From the NCBI GenBank assembly GCA_035654655.1, contig DASRWI010000029.1, positions 62,001-126,000 of the forward strand: a DNA stretch of 64,000 nt, written 5' to 3'. The position numbers were made by a program, and so were the translations under genes. Every line of letters begins with the position of its first letter. Positions within the stretch are counted from its first letter, which is position 1. This DNA is from DASRWI01 sp035654655. Lineage in GTDB: Bacteria; Bacteroidota; Ignavibacteria; Ignavibacteriales; Ignavibacteriaceae. Positions 18,008-25,634 of this stretch are shown one piece after another. Below the pieces are notes generated by a model, which searched no databases, was not told where the DNA came from, and saw only the letters and a list, made by a program, of their open reading frames with translations.

Positions 18008-18447
18008 AACAAAATAGATTTTAAATGATGTTCAAATGTAATTAAAATGAAATTATTAATTAAATGGGAGAGCAAGAATGATCTTAAATAAAGATTAAGA
18101 AGATTATAAAAGATAAGCCTGATTTATAAATTTGTTTTCATCCCAGAGGAATGAGTCAGAAGTAACCCCGGCTAAAGAATAATACAACAATAAATTCCGC
18201 TTCCCTTTTTCAGGGAAGGGGGTAAGGGATAAGTATCTAAAAAAAATAAATTCTTTATTAGGTCGGGCTTCTCGGTACATTTTCTTCGCTTCGCTCAGAA
18301 AACACTCGAAGACCGTTCGCCTTTTGTCCCATTTTCTTTTTTAATAAAGTGTGGCTTTCCCTGTGACTTGCATAGACACAACTTCACATAAAAAAAGGCT
18401 CAGCGTTTGTGCTGAGCCTTCCTAGATTAACTAATATAATTGAACTG
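18008..18447. other. 440-base gap between gdhA and pyk filled with dispersed repeats
   Basis: No plausible gene is seen. From left to right it holds a phased GATTA tract (about 18090-18115), a degenerate copy of the REP-like hairpin (18139-18154, CATCC-CAGA-GGAATG), a hairpin CTTCCC-TTTTTCA-GGGAAG (18200-18218), an imperfect palindrome of a type I recall from other Bacteroidota genomes (18261-18314), and the gdhA terminator (18390-18422). The pyk promoter must lie near 18010-18060, but I cannot place it. Confidence 0.6.
18390..18422 (-). terminator. Intrinsic terminator of gdhA
   Basis: Perfect 10-bp stem AAGGCTCAGC / GCTGAGCCTT, with the T tract on the minus strand (seen as AAAAAA at 18390), 26 bases after the gdhA stop. 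Confidence 0.88.
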
Positions 18448-19788
18448 TTATACTAAACCCTGGTCTAACATTGCATCTGCTACTTTTAAGAATCCTGCAA
18501 TGTTTGCACCATTAACGTAGTTACCTGGTGTTCCGAATTTTTCTGCTGTACTTAAGCAGGTATCGTGAATGTCTTTCATAATAGTATGCAATTTTGCATC
18601 AACTTCTTCTCTTGACCAGTTATATCTCATTGAATTTTGGCTCATTTCTAATCCTGATGTTGCAACACCACCTGCATTAGCAGCCTTACCAGGAGCAAAC
18701 ATAATTCCAGCTTGTGAAATTAATTTGTATGCACCTAATGTAGTTGGCATATTTGCAGCTTCGCAAACAACCTTAACGCCATTTTTAATAACTTCTTTTG
18801 CGTCTTCTTCGTTCAATTCATTTTGAGTTGCAGCAGGAATACAAACATCAACCGGTACACTCCAAGGTTTCTTACCTGCAAAGAATTTAACTTTAAATTT
18901 ATCTGCGTAATCTTTTATTCTATCGTTAGCACTTGCTCTAAGCTCTAACATATAGTCAATCTTTTCTCCTGATATTCCATCTTCATCCAGAATAAATCCA
19001 TCAGGACCTGATAGGGTAACAACCTTACCTCCTAATTGAGCAATCTTTGTACAAGCGCCCCAAGCTACGTTACCGAAACCTGAAACTGCAAATTTCTTAC
19101 CTTCTACTTCCATACCTTTAGTTCTTAACATTTCCTGAGCAAAGTAAGTAGCACCAAAGCCAGTAGCTTCAGGTCTAACTAATGAACCACCCCAGTTTAA
19201 TCCCTTACCAGTAAGAACACCAGTGAATTCATTTCTTAATCTTTTATATTGACCAAATAAGTAACCGATTTCTCTTCCACCAACGCCAATATCACCAGCA
19301 GGAACGTCAGTATTAGGCCCGATATGACGGAATAATTCAGTCATAAAGCTTTGGCAAAAACGCATAACTTCGTTGTCGCTCTTTCCTTTTGGATCGAAAT
19401 CTGAACCACCTTTACCACCACCCATAGGTAATGTTGTTAAACTATTTTTGAATACTTGTTCAAAGGCTAAGAATTTTAAAATACCTAAGTTAACAGAAGG
19501 ATGGAATCTTAAACCACCTTTATAAGGACCAATTGCGCTGTTCATATTAATTCTGAACCCACGGTTTATATGAATTTCACCCTGGTCATCCATCCAGGGA
19601 ACACGGAACATCATAACTCTTTCAGGTTCAACCATTCTCTCTAAAATTTTCGCAGAACGATATTCGGGATGACGTTCTAACACTAAATCTAAAGAATCAA
19701 ATACTTCTTCAACAGCCTGATGAAACTCAGGTTCAGCAGGATTTTTAGCCTTAACTTCTGCTACTAATTTTTTTACGTACTCTGACAT
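18448..19788 (-). CDS. gdhA: Glutamate dehydrogenase (NADP-type)
   Basis: A 446-residue hexameric-type glutamate dehydrogenase that interconverts 2-oxoglutarate + ammonium and glutamate. The active-site stretch PMGGGKGGSDFDPKGKSD holds the catalytic lysine, and GGSLVRPEATGFG and the Rossmann motif VSGFGNVAWG are present. Length and the N-terminal motif (VEEVFDSLDLVLERHPEY) match the small NADP-dependent class of E. coli GdhA. Together with glnA at 53699 it gives both ammonium-assimilation routes in this window. GAGGAT lies just before the ATG. It is transcribed divergently from the M24 peptidase gene. Confidence 0.96.
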   Translation of the reverse strand: MSEYVKKLVAEVKAKNPAEPEFHQAVEEVFDSLDLVLERHPEYRSAKILERMVEPERVMMFRVPWMDDQGEIHINRGFRINMNSAIGPYKGGLRFHPSVNLGILKFLAFEQVFKNSLTTLPMGGGKGGSDFDPKGKSDNEVMRFCQSFMTELFRHIGPNTDVPAGDIGVGGREIGYLFGQYKRLRNEFTGVLTGKGLNWGGSLVRPEATGFGATYFAQEMLRTKGMEVEGKKFAVSGFGNVAWGACTKIAQLGGKVVTLSGPDGFILDEDGISGEKIDYMLELRASANDRIKDYADKFKVKFFAGKKPWSVPVDVCIPAATQNELNEEDAKEVIKNGVKVVCEAANMPTTLGAYKLISQAGIMFAPGKAANAGGVATSGLEMSQNSMRYNWSREEVDAKLHTIMKDIHDTCLSTAEKFGTPGNYVNGANIAGFLKVADAMLDQGLV

Positions 19789-20142
19789 AAGATCCTCTTA
19801 AAATAATTTTTGTTTATTGTAATTTTTATGATAATTATTAATTAGAAAACCGAACTTTGCTTTATTAAATAAGGAAGTGCACAGATATGCATAATTCACT
19901 TTGGAAGACGAAATAAACTCTTGTTTCCCCAAAAATTTCACATAGTCTCTAAAACTTAAAGAGTGACTAAACTGATTCGTAAACTACCACATTAAATATT
20001 TTTTACTTAACTAAATTACTAATTTATAATTCAAAAACTCAAACTTTTTAAAACTTTTTTTTAATTTTTGCTGCTTGTTTAGATAAAAGTGTTTAGCTAT
20101 TTTAACGCAGCTAAAGAAAAAACCGCAAAGGATACATTTACT
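19789..20142. other. Divergent promoter region between gdhA and the M24 peptidase
   Basis: AT-rich stretch without a convincing gene or repeat. It should hold the gdhA promoter (minus) and the peptidase promoter (plus). I see no clear operator or riboswitch. Confidence 0.45.
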
Positions 20143-21333
20143 ATGCTTGATAAAATAATTAAAGAAAAAGTTGAACAATCTATCGGTATTCTAAAAGATA
20201 AGAATATTGATATGTGGCTGATATTTGCACGCGAAAGTTCTACTGTTCATGACCCTATGATGGATATGGTTGTGGGTAAAAATTGCACCTGGCACTCAGC
20301 TTTTATCTTCTGTAAAGATGGTGATACCGCTGCAATTGTTGGTTCAATTGAAGAAAGCAATTTTACAGAATTGGAATGTTTTAAAGAAGTTATAGGGTAT
20401 GTTCAATCTGTAAAAGAACCTTTGTTAGAATACTTGAAGAAAAAAAATCCTGAACAAATCGCGATAAACTTCTCTGTTAATTCAAGTCTTGCTGATGGTC
20501 TTTCACATGGAATGTATATTACATTACGAGAGTACCTGATGGAGATAGGAATGGAGAATAGATTAATTTCTGCTGAAGAAATTGTTTCATCAGTAAAAGG
20601 CAGAAAGTCACCTTCTGAATTGGCGATTATGAAAGAAGCCATAACTGAAACTTTAAGAATTTTTGATGAGGTTACAAAGTTTATTAAACCCGGAAAAACT
20701 GAAAAAGAAATTTCAGATTTTACAAAGCAATTTGTTTTTGACAAAGGATTTGGATTAGCTTGGGATGAAGACCATTGTCCTGCTGTATTCACAGGTCCTG
20801 ATACTGCAGGAGCTCATTCAGGTCCAACAGATAAGAGAGTTGAAAAAGGACATATTGTTAATATGGACTTTGGAATTTTATATAAAGGTTATTGTTCTGA
20901 CTTGCAGCGTATGTGGTATGTTCTAAAAGATGATGAAACTGATGCACCTGAAGAAGTTAAAAAAGGATTTAATATAATTAAAGATGCAATCAGAATGTCT
21001 GCTGCAAAATTAAAACCAGGAATGACAGGCTGCGAGATTGATGACATAGCCCGCAACTATATTACTGAAAATGGATATGAAGAATATCCACATGGATTGG
21101 GACATCAGGTTGGCAGACAAGTTCACGATGGTGGAGCTGGATTATTTCCAAGATGGGAAAGATATGGTAATGCTCCATTTATGAAGCTTGAGAAAAACCA
21201 GATATTTACAATTGAACCCCGCTTGCCAGTCGCAGGCTATGGAACTTCAACATTAGAAGAAATGGTTTATTTAACTGAAGATGGTTGCGAGTTTATCTCC
21301 ACTCCACAAGAAGAGTTAATGCTGATAAGATAA
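20143..21333 (+). CDS. M24 family metallopeptidase (Xaa-Pro aminopeptidase-like)
   Basis: A pita-bread-fold metallopeptidase. The N-terminal creatinase-like domain (VEQSIGILKDKNIDMWLIF) is followed by the catalytic domain. Its metal ligands are recognisable: MDFGILYKGYCSDLQRMW (two Asp), HGLGHQVGRQVHD (His), FTIEPRL (Glu) and STLEEMV (Glu). It should cleave the N-terminal residue before proline or a related dipeptide. The frame is open upstream to a GTG at 20089, but the ATG at 20143 has AAGGA upstream and matches the family's usual beginning, so I chose it. A strong terminator follows. Confidence 0.88.
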   Translation: MLDKIIKEKVEQSIGILKDKNIDMWLIFARESSTVHDPMMDMVVGKNCTWHSAFIFCKDGDTAAIVGSIEESNFTELECFKEVIGYVQSVKEPLLEYLKKKNPEQIAINFSVNSSLADGLSHGMYITLREYLMEIGMENRLISAEEIVSSVKGRKSPSELAIMKEAITETLRIFDEVTKFIKPGKTEKEISDFTKQFVFDKGFGLAWDEDHCPAVFTGPDTAGAHSGPTDKRVEKGHIVNMDFGILYKGYCSDLQRMWYVLKDDETDAPEEVKKGFNIIKDAIRMSAAKLKPGMTGCEIDDIARNYITENGYEEYPHGLGHQVGRQVHDGGAGLFPRWERYGNAPFMKLEKNQIFTIEPRLPVAGYGTSTLEEMVYLTEDGCEFISTPQEELMLIR

Positions 21334-21357
21334 AGGCTATTGATTTGTGTTGGATTT

Positions 21358-21391
21358 TGCCTCCGTATTTATTGCGGAGGCATTTTTTTTC
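21358..21391 (+). terminator. Intrinsic terminator of the M24 peptidase gene
   Basis: Perfect 8-bp stem TGCCTCCG / CGGAGGCA followed by nine Ts, 24 bases past the stop. Confidence 0.92.
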
Positions 21392-21426
21392 ACTCTTTAT
21401 TTATGATAGGGCAAAAAAGAGTTCCT

Positions 21427-21496
21427 CATCCCGTAGGGATACATTAATAATAACAAAGTTCAACAAATAAGCTTTGCATCCCGTAGGGATACATTA
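21427..21496 (+). repeat. REP-like hairpin pair, left flank of the transposase
   Basis: Unit 1 is CATCCC-GTA-GGGAT with the tail ACATTAATAATAACA (21427-21454). Unit 2 is GCATCCC-GTA-GGGAT with ACATTA (21476-21496). The two CAT starts are 50 bases apart. Stem form C-G at the variable position. Confidence 0.85.
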
Positions 21497-21558
21497 GAAA
21501 TTTTCTATTTATCACTCCTAATATTTATATTTATTTTTATTCAAAATAATTATTTCTT

Positions 21559-22023
21559 ATGCCTAATACATATACTCAAATTTACTTGCACTTCATTTTT
21601 GTTGTTAAAGGGAGAGAGTCGTTACTAAACAAAAAAGTACATGAAGATTTATTTCGATATTTTAATTCTATAATTAATTTAAAAACTCAAAAACTACTTG
21701 CGTTAAATGGTTATTTGGATCATCTACATCTTCTTATAAGTATAGACCCAAATAAATCAATATCTGATTTGGTAAAAGAATTAAAAGTACACTCTACTAA
21801 ATTCATAAAGGGGAATCTAAACGTAAAAAGTTTCTCTTGGCAAGGCGGATATGCTTGTTTTTCTTACGGAGCATCGCAGCTCAGTAAGGTCAAAACTTAC
21901 ATTGCTAAACAAGAAGAGCATCATAAGTCAAAATCTTTTAAGGAAGAGTATGAAAGATTCCTGAAAGCTTTTAATATTCCATATGATGAAAGATATGTAT
22001 TCGAATATCTAGACCTTGATTAA
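21559..22023 (+). CDS. IS200/IS605-type Y1 transposase (RAYT-like)
   Basis: A 154-residue single-domain HUH transposase of the Y1 (IS200/TnpA) family. The metal-binding HUH motif is DHLHLLI (His55, His57), and the nucleophile is expected to be Tyr114 in VKTYIAKQEEHH. The surrounding SDLVKELKVHSTKFI and FSWQGGYACFSYG are characteristic of the subfamily common in Bacteroidota. Length is normal and the frame intact, so it may be active. Y1 enzymes cut single-stranded DNA next to hairpins; RAYT members are single-copy and linked to REP palindromes rather than forming classical insertion sequences. No Shine-Dalgarno is evident before its ATG, suggesting weak expression. Confidence 0.9.
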   Translation: MPNTYTQIYLHFIFVVKGRESLLNKKVHEDLFRYFNSIINLKTQKLLALNGYLDHLHLLISIDPNKSISDLVKELKVHSTKFIKGNLNVKSFSWQGGYACFSYGASQLSKVKTYIAKQEEHHKSKSFKEEYERFLKAFNIPYDERYVFEYLDLD

Positions 22024-22089
22024 TGTATCCCTACGGGATGCACAATGTTTTGATTAGGTTTGTTATTATTAATGTATCCCTACGGGATG
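22021..22089 (-). repeat. REP-like hairpin pair, right flank of the transposase
   Basis: Read on the minus strand: unit 1 (22089-22061) is CATCCC-GTA-GGGAT with the full ACATTAATAATAACA tail; unit 2 (22041-22021) is GCATCCC-GTA-GGGAT with ACATTA. The period is 49 bases. It is an inverted copy of the left flank; the spacer between units (about 19 bases) differs in sequence from the left one. Confidence 0.85.
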
Positions 22090-22118
22090 AAAAATAAATT
22101 CAATCAACAAATAACATT

Positions 22119-22150
22119 AAAAAAATCCCAAGCTTTAACTTGGGATTTTT
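22119..22150. terminator. Bidirectional intrinsic terminator
   Basis: Hairpin AAAATCCCAAG-CTTTAA-CTTGGGATTTT with T tracts on both strands, between the transposase element and the leftward FG-GAP gene. Confidence 0.88.
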
Positions 22151-22175
22151 AATTTTAAATAAGTAACTACAACTT

Positions 22176-24194
22176 TTATTTTACTAAAGAAAGTTTTTTA
22201 ACTTCAGAATAGTTGTTTGCAGTTATTTTGTAGAAATATGTTCCGGTACTTAAGGATGATGCATCAAAATTAATTTTATGTGCACCTGCTTTTAAGAATC
22301 CATTAACTAACTGTGCAACTTCCTGCCCAAGTATATTATAAACAGATAATTTTACATTACCATCCATGGCAATACTAAAGCTGATATTTGTTGTTGGGTT
22401 GAATGGATTAGGATAATTTTGCGACAAAGTATAAGTTAAAGAATTAACATCAGCAGTTAAGCTGCCGGCGACCTTACTTGTCCCATCATAATCAACCTGT
22501 ACTAATGTATAAGTGTAAGAACCATTCAATAAATTTTTGTCAACAAAAGAATAAATTTGTTTTTCTGATGTTGTACCTTTTCCTGTTACATTACCAATAA
22601 CATTACCATCTCTTTTTAAAATGAAATGACTATTATTAGTTTCAGTAGAAGTACTCCAATTTAATGTAACCTTATTACCATTTACTAAACTGGTAAAACT
22701 TTCAAGTTCAACAGGTACGGTATTATACTTATTGAAATAACCGGTATGCTGGGCATCGTATAAATACATCGGCAATAATATTTCATCTTCATTATAAGGA
22801 AGACCGGTATTCCATAAATAATAAAATGCATCTTTAGGTGCTGCAAAGTTGAAGGAACCTCCAAAGATATCAAGAGTATTATTTCCATCAACATCTAATA
22901 ATGATGGCTGTTGGAAACTTGTATTCTTTTGAACTTTCAAAGGATATCCGGTAACTGGTGTGTTATCAAGGTTAACAGCATTGTAATAACCTGAATCTCC
23001 GAATTGAATATTCTGGTCAAATAGTAATTCCATAGCAGGATCACTATCAAGGTTTGCAATTGTAATTTGATTAGCCATACCAAAGAATGGTCCTAAAGGA
23101 AAATTAGGAAGAGTAGTTCCATCTTTTTTAAATCCATAAATGAAACAATCAGGTGTTGTTGATGAACCATATTCAGGGAATAAAATATCTAAAGTATCAT
23201 CACCATCAATATCAGCTATTGAAGGAGCACCATAAACCCATCCAACACAAGTCTTAGGCCATCCCGGATAAGTTGTACCATTATTTCTTATAACGTACAT
23301 AACTCCGGCAGATGATTCGTGTGAACCAAAAACTATTTCTTTTTGGCCATCATTATCAATGTCAACTAAAATAGAAGCAGAATATGAATTTGAACCATTG
23401 ACAGTATCTCTGATAGTATAAGGGAATCCAGGTAGAGTATTCCCATCTTTATCAAATCCATGAATTTTTTTGGTTGATTGAATAAAAATTTCTTTGAAAC
23501 CATCATTGTTAACATCACCAACAGAGGCATTAGCTGCAACGTATCTATCCATTAATTTCGGCCATCCGGGCATTTGGGTACCGTCTCCCTTAAGAACATT
23601 TGCTCTATAGTTTCTATCACCGAAAACAATTTCCAAAGAACCATTATTGTCTACATCAGCAAGAGTAACGCCCATTGGGTATTTACCAGTAGTAAATGGA
23701 AAACCTGTAACATCTGTTCCATCTTTTTCGTATGCATAAATCTTACCTCCTAAAGCTCCACCTACACCTGTAACAAGTTCACCTTGTCCATCACCATCAA
23801 TATCACCAAAAGATATTGACCATGCAACTTCATTGTTTACTGCATAAGTTTTTGGCCAGCCTGTTACATAGGAAGTATCTTTATTTATTGCATAAAGAAC
23901 TTGCCCTGAACCAAATACTAATTCAAGGTCAGCATCTGCATCCATATTGCAGAAAATACCTCCTGTTTTTGGTGAGAAGACTACATATCCACCTTTAACA
24001 GGAAAATTACTGAATAAAGTATAAGCATCGGGATTATATAAAGATTTAAAATATCCGTCTGTTTGAGATGACAATTCATCTTGATACTTACCATCTACAT
24101 CAGGGGCTGAAAAAGTAGTTATTGTTTTGTTTTGTGGTAGTGTGAGAGAGGAGAAAAGTGCCAGAACGAGTATACTGAGTAACATTTTTTTCAT
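22176..24194 (-). CDS. Secreted FG-GAP/VCBS-repeat protein with T9SS sorting domain
   Basis: A 672-residue exported protein with a signal peptide (about 1-20). From ~70 to ~480 it has at least seven FG-GAP/VCBS-type repeats carrying calcium-loop-like motifs such as DIDGDGQGE, DVDNNGSLE, DVNNDGFKE and DIDNDGQKE, predicted to fold as an integrin-like beta-propeller. A fibronectin-III-like module follows, starting VELESFTSLVNG. The end is a type A T9SS sorting domain (QNYPNPFNPTTNISF ... GTYFYKITANN), directing export through the type IX system and anchoring to or release from the cell surface. The function is unknown; adhesion or ligand binding is plausible. A terminator lies just beyond its 3' end. 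Confidence 0.85.
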   Translation of the reverse strand: MKKMLLSILVLALFSSLTLPQNKTITTFSAPDVDGKYQDELSSQTDGYFKSLYNPDAYTLFSNFPVKGGYVVFSPKTGGIFCNMDADADLELVFGSGQVLYAINKDTSYVTGWPKTYAVNNEVAWSISFGDIDGDGQGELVTGVGGALGGKIYAYEKDGTDVTGFPFTTGKYPMGVTLADVDNNGSLEIVFGDRNYRANVLKGDGTQMPGWPKLMDRYVAANASVGDVNNDGFKEIFIQSTKKIHGFDKDGNTLPGFPYTIRDTVNGSNSYSASILVDIDNDGQKEIVFGSHESSAGVMYVIRNNGTTYPGWPKTCVGWVYGAPSIADIDGDDTLDILFPEYGSSTTPDCFIYGFKKDGTTLPNFPLGPFFGMANQITIANLDSDPAMELLFDQNIQFGDSGYYNAVNLDNTPVTGYPLKVQKNTSFQQPSLLDVDGNNTLDIFGGSFNFAAPKDAFYYLWNTGLPYNEDEILLPMYLYDAQHTGYFNKYNTVPVELESFTSLVNGNKVTLNWSTSTETNNSHFILKRDGNVIGNVTGKGTTSEKQIYSFVDKNLLNGSYTYTLVQVDYDGTSKVAGSLTADVNSLTYTLSQNYPNPFNPTTNISFSIAMDGNVKLSVYNILGQEVAQLVNGFLKAGAHKINFDASSLSTGTYFYKITANNYSEVKKLSLVK

Positions 24195-24343
24195 AATAGT
24201 ACCTCATAAAATTGGACAAACCTGCTACTATTTTTCACAGGGTTACATATAAAATAAGGAATTAAAAAACCAATCGGAAGAAGTAAATTTTTTATATCGA
24301 AGAGCTAATATTGAATTGAAAACGAATTTATTTATTAAAATAT

Positions 24344-24370
24344 AAAACCCCGAAATCAATTCGGGGTTTT
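24344..24370 (-). terminator. Intrinsic terminator after the DUF4440 pair
   Basis: Perfect 11-bp stem AAAACCCCGAA / TTCGGGGTTTT, 15 bases past the stop of the leftward gene. Confidence 0.85.
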
Positions 24371-24385
24371 ATAAGAAATGAAAAA

Positions 24386-24892
24386 CTATTTTTTTTCTTT
24401 AGTATCCTTCTTTTCCATATCTGGTGCCATGGTTGATTCTTTCATCTTATCTCTGTTCCACATATCAACCTTAGCCTTAACTGAACCATCTTTTTGAACT
24501 TCCCATATAGTTAAATATTTTCCTTTATCATCTTCATTTTGTTTTGTTTTAGGATTAACATAATTAACTTCGAAAGTTCCAATTTCATAATAATATTTAC
24601 CATCTCCAAAAACTTCATTAGTGTTGAACTTTACCTTATTTGTTTTCTCGTTTTTCATTCCTTCCATATCTTTTTTCAAGGCATCCATCCCTTTAACTAT
24701 AGGTCTATTATTAGGAAGTGAAATTCCATCTTCTGTATATAAAGATAAAAGCGTTTTCTCATCATTTTGAACCATCGCTTTTTCCATTTTATCATTTGCT
24801 TTTTTTATTTCATCCTTAACTTTTGAAAGATCATTTTGAGCGAACAAAGCTGCACAAGTGAAAACCAAAAAGAACATCATCATCTTTTTCAT
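24386..24892 (-). CDS. Exported DUF4440/SnoaL-like (NTF2-fold) protein
   Basis: A 168-residue protein with a signal peptide (MKKMMMFFLVFTCAALFAQ) and an NTF2-like DUF4440 domain. Seen: a helix with KANDKMEKAMVQNDEKTL, then LYTEDGISLPNNRPIVKG, then strand-rich segments ending VKAKVDMWNRDK. Such domains are cone-shaped dimers that bind small ligands or act as enzymes; no catalytic residues can be named. The highly charged tail (MEKKDTKEKK) may be disordered. The neighbouring gene 15 bases upstream encodes a paralogue with the same layout, indicating tandem duplication and joint transcription. Confidence 0.8.
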   Translation of the reverse strand: MKKMMMFFLVFTCAALFAQNDLSKVKDEIKKANDKMEKAMVQNDEKTLLSLYTEDGISLPNNRPIVKGMDALKKDMEGMKNEKTNKVKFNTNEVFGDGKYYYEIGTFEVNYVNPKTKQNEDDKGKYLTIWEVQKDGSVKAKVDMWNRDKMKESTMAPDMEKKDTKEKK

Positions 24893-24907
24893 TTTAATTA
24901 TCCTTTT

Positions 24908-25390
24908 TTATTTGTTTGTTGTTGGTATGTCGCTGTTCCAAATTTCTGTTTTAATTTTTAAAGAACCATCCTGCTGCTGTTCCCAAACAGTAACATATTT
25001 TCCATTATCCTTTACAGGAGACGCCTGTTGTGGTAAAAGCATATCAAGAACATAAGTACCTATTTCAATTATATATTTTCCATCGCCATAGACATCCACT
25101 GTTTTCAAATCAAATTGATTATACCTTGGCATATTCCCCTGCATTGATTGATGCTGCGCTTTTATTTGATCTAACCCATGAATAGTTGGACCTAGTGGCG
25201 ACATTGAATAAGCATCGGAAGTATACATATCAAACATAGCCTGACTATCATCCATCATCATTGCTCGTGTTATCTTTTTATTATTTTCTTCAATGATTTG
25301 TCTTGCTCTATTTAAATCCACTTGCTGCGAAAACATTTCTGCACTAAAGACAATACAAAATAACACAATGAACATCATCTTAATTTTCAT
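24908..25390 (-). CDS. Exported DUF4440/SnoaL-like (NTF2-fold) protein, paralogue
   Basis: A 160-residue exported NTF2-like protein, first gene of a two-gene unit with its downstream paralogue (15-base gap). The signal peptide ends around FSAEMFSQ. The domain shows IIEENNKKITRAMMMDDSQ, then MYTSDAYSMSPLGPTIHG, and later TVDVYGDGKYIIEIGTYVL and TEIWNSD, closely parallel to DVYGDGKYY/TFEVNY and VDMWNRD patterns in its neighbour. The likeness indicates tandem duplication followed by substantial divergence. Ligand and role are unknown. Confidence 0.8.
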   Translation of the reverse strand: MKIKMMFIVLFCIVFSAEMFSQQVDLNRARQIIEENNKKITRAMMMDDSQAMFDMYTSDAYSMSPLGPTIHGLDQIKAQHQSMQGNMPRYNQFDLKTVDVYGDGKYIIEIGTYVLDMLLPQQASPVKDNGKYVTVWEQQQDGSLKIKTEIWNSDIPTTNK

Positions 25391-25521
25391 ATAATTTCCT
25401 ATATTTTTTAAAATAATTATAAAAAATTAGCGATAAGACCATACCAGAAAATATATTGGATATCACAATTCAGTTAGAATTAATATTGAGTGTATTTTGT
25501 GAACAAGCTTGCAGTTTATAG

Positions 25522-25613
25522 AGCATTCTAATGGAATGCTGCAATAATTGAAAGTAAAATCAATCAATAGCATTCCGACATGAAGTGGTCCCTTTGGGAT
25601 TGGAATACATTAA
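25522..25613 (+). repeat. REP-like pair: compact unit plus long-loop unit
   Basis: The first unit (25522-25540) is a perfect 7-bp hairpin AGCATTC-TAATG-GAATGCT. The second (25570-25613) keeps the family stem GCATTCC ... GGAATAC and the ACATTAA tail, but the three-base loop is replaced by 25 bases (25577-25601) containing GAAGTGGTCCCTTTGGG. The CAT starts are 47 bases apart, close to the usual 49-51. Confidence 0.7.
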
Positions 25614-25634
25614 ATGAATATTTTAGTTATAACC

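Larger units (their letters stand above)
21427..22089 (+). mobile_element. Transposase gene bracketed by inverted pairs of REP-like hairpins (REP/RAYT-type element)
   Basis: A 663-base unit: two REP-like units in plus orientation (21427-21454 and 21476-21496), the Y1 transposase gene (21559-22023), then two units in minus orientation (22021-22041 and 22061-22089). Each pair has the same internal layout and a period of 50 (left) or 49 (right) bases. The first unit of the inner right pair overlaps the transposase stop codon TAA. The block sits neatly between two intrinsic terminators (21358-21391 and 22119-22150). Identical or compensated units occur elsewhere without a transposase, which suggests non-autonomous copies spread by this protein or a relative. 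No target-site duplication or TnpB gene was seen. Confidence 0.75.

Noticed and set aside
18008..18447. Possible tRNA or small RNA in the gdhA-pyk gap
   Set aside because: No T-arm-like GGTTC-AAATCC or acceptor pairing was found; the hairpins are accounted for as repeats and a terminator.
21427..21496. Two similar units ~50 bases apart, reminiscent of a minimal CRISPR array
   Set aside because: Only two units occur per locus, the second is shorter than the first, orientation changes between loci, and no cas gene is nearby. The hairpin pair plus Y1 transposase fits a REP-type family better.
21559..22023. IS200/IS605 transposase as part of a TnpB (RNA-guided nuclease) element
   Set aside because: No RuvC-type TnpB frame or omega-RNA-like region adjoins it; both sides end in REP pairs and terminators.
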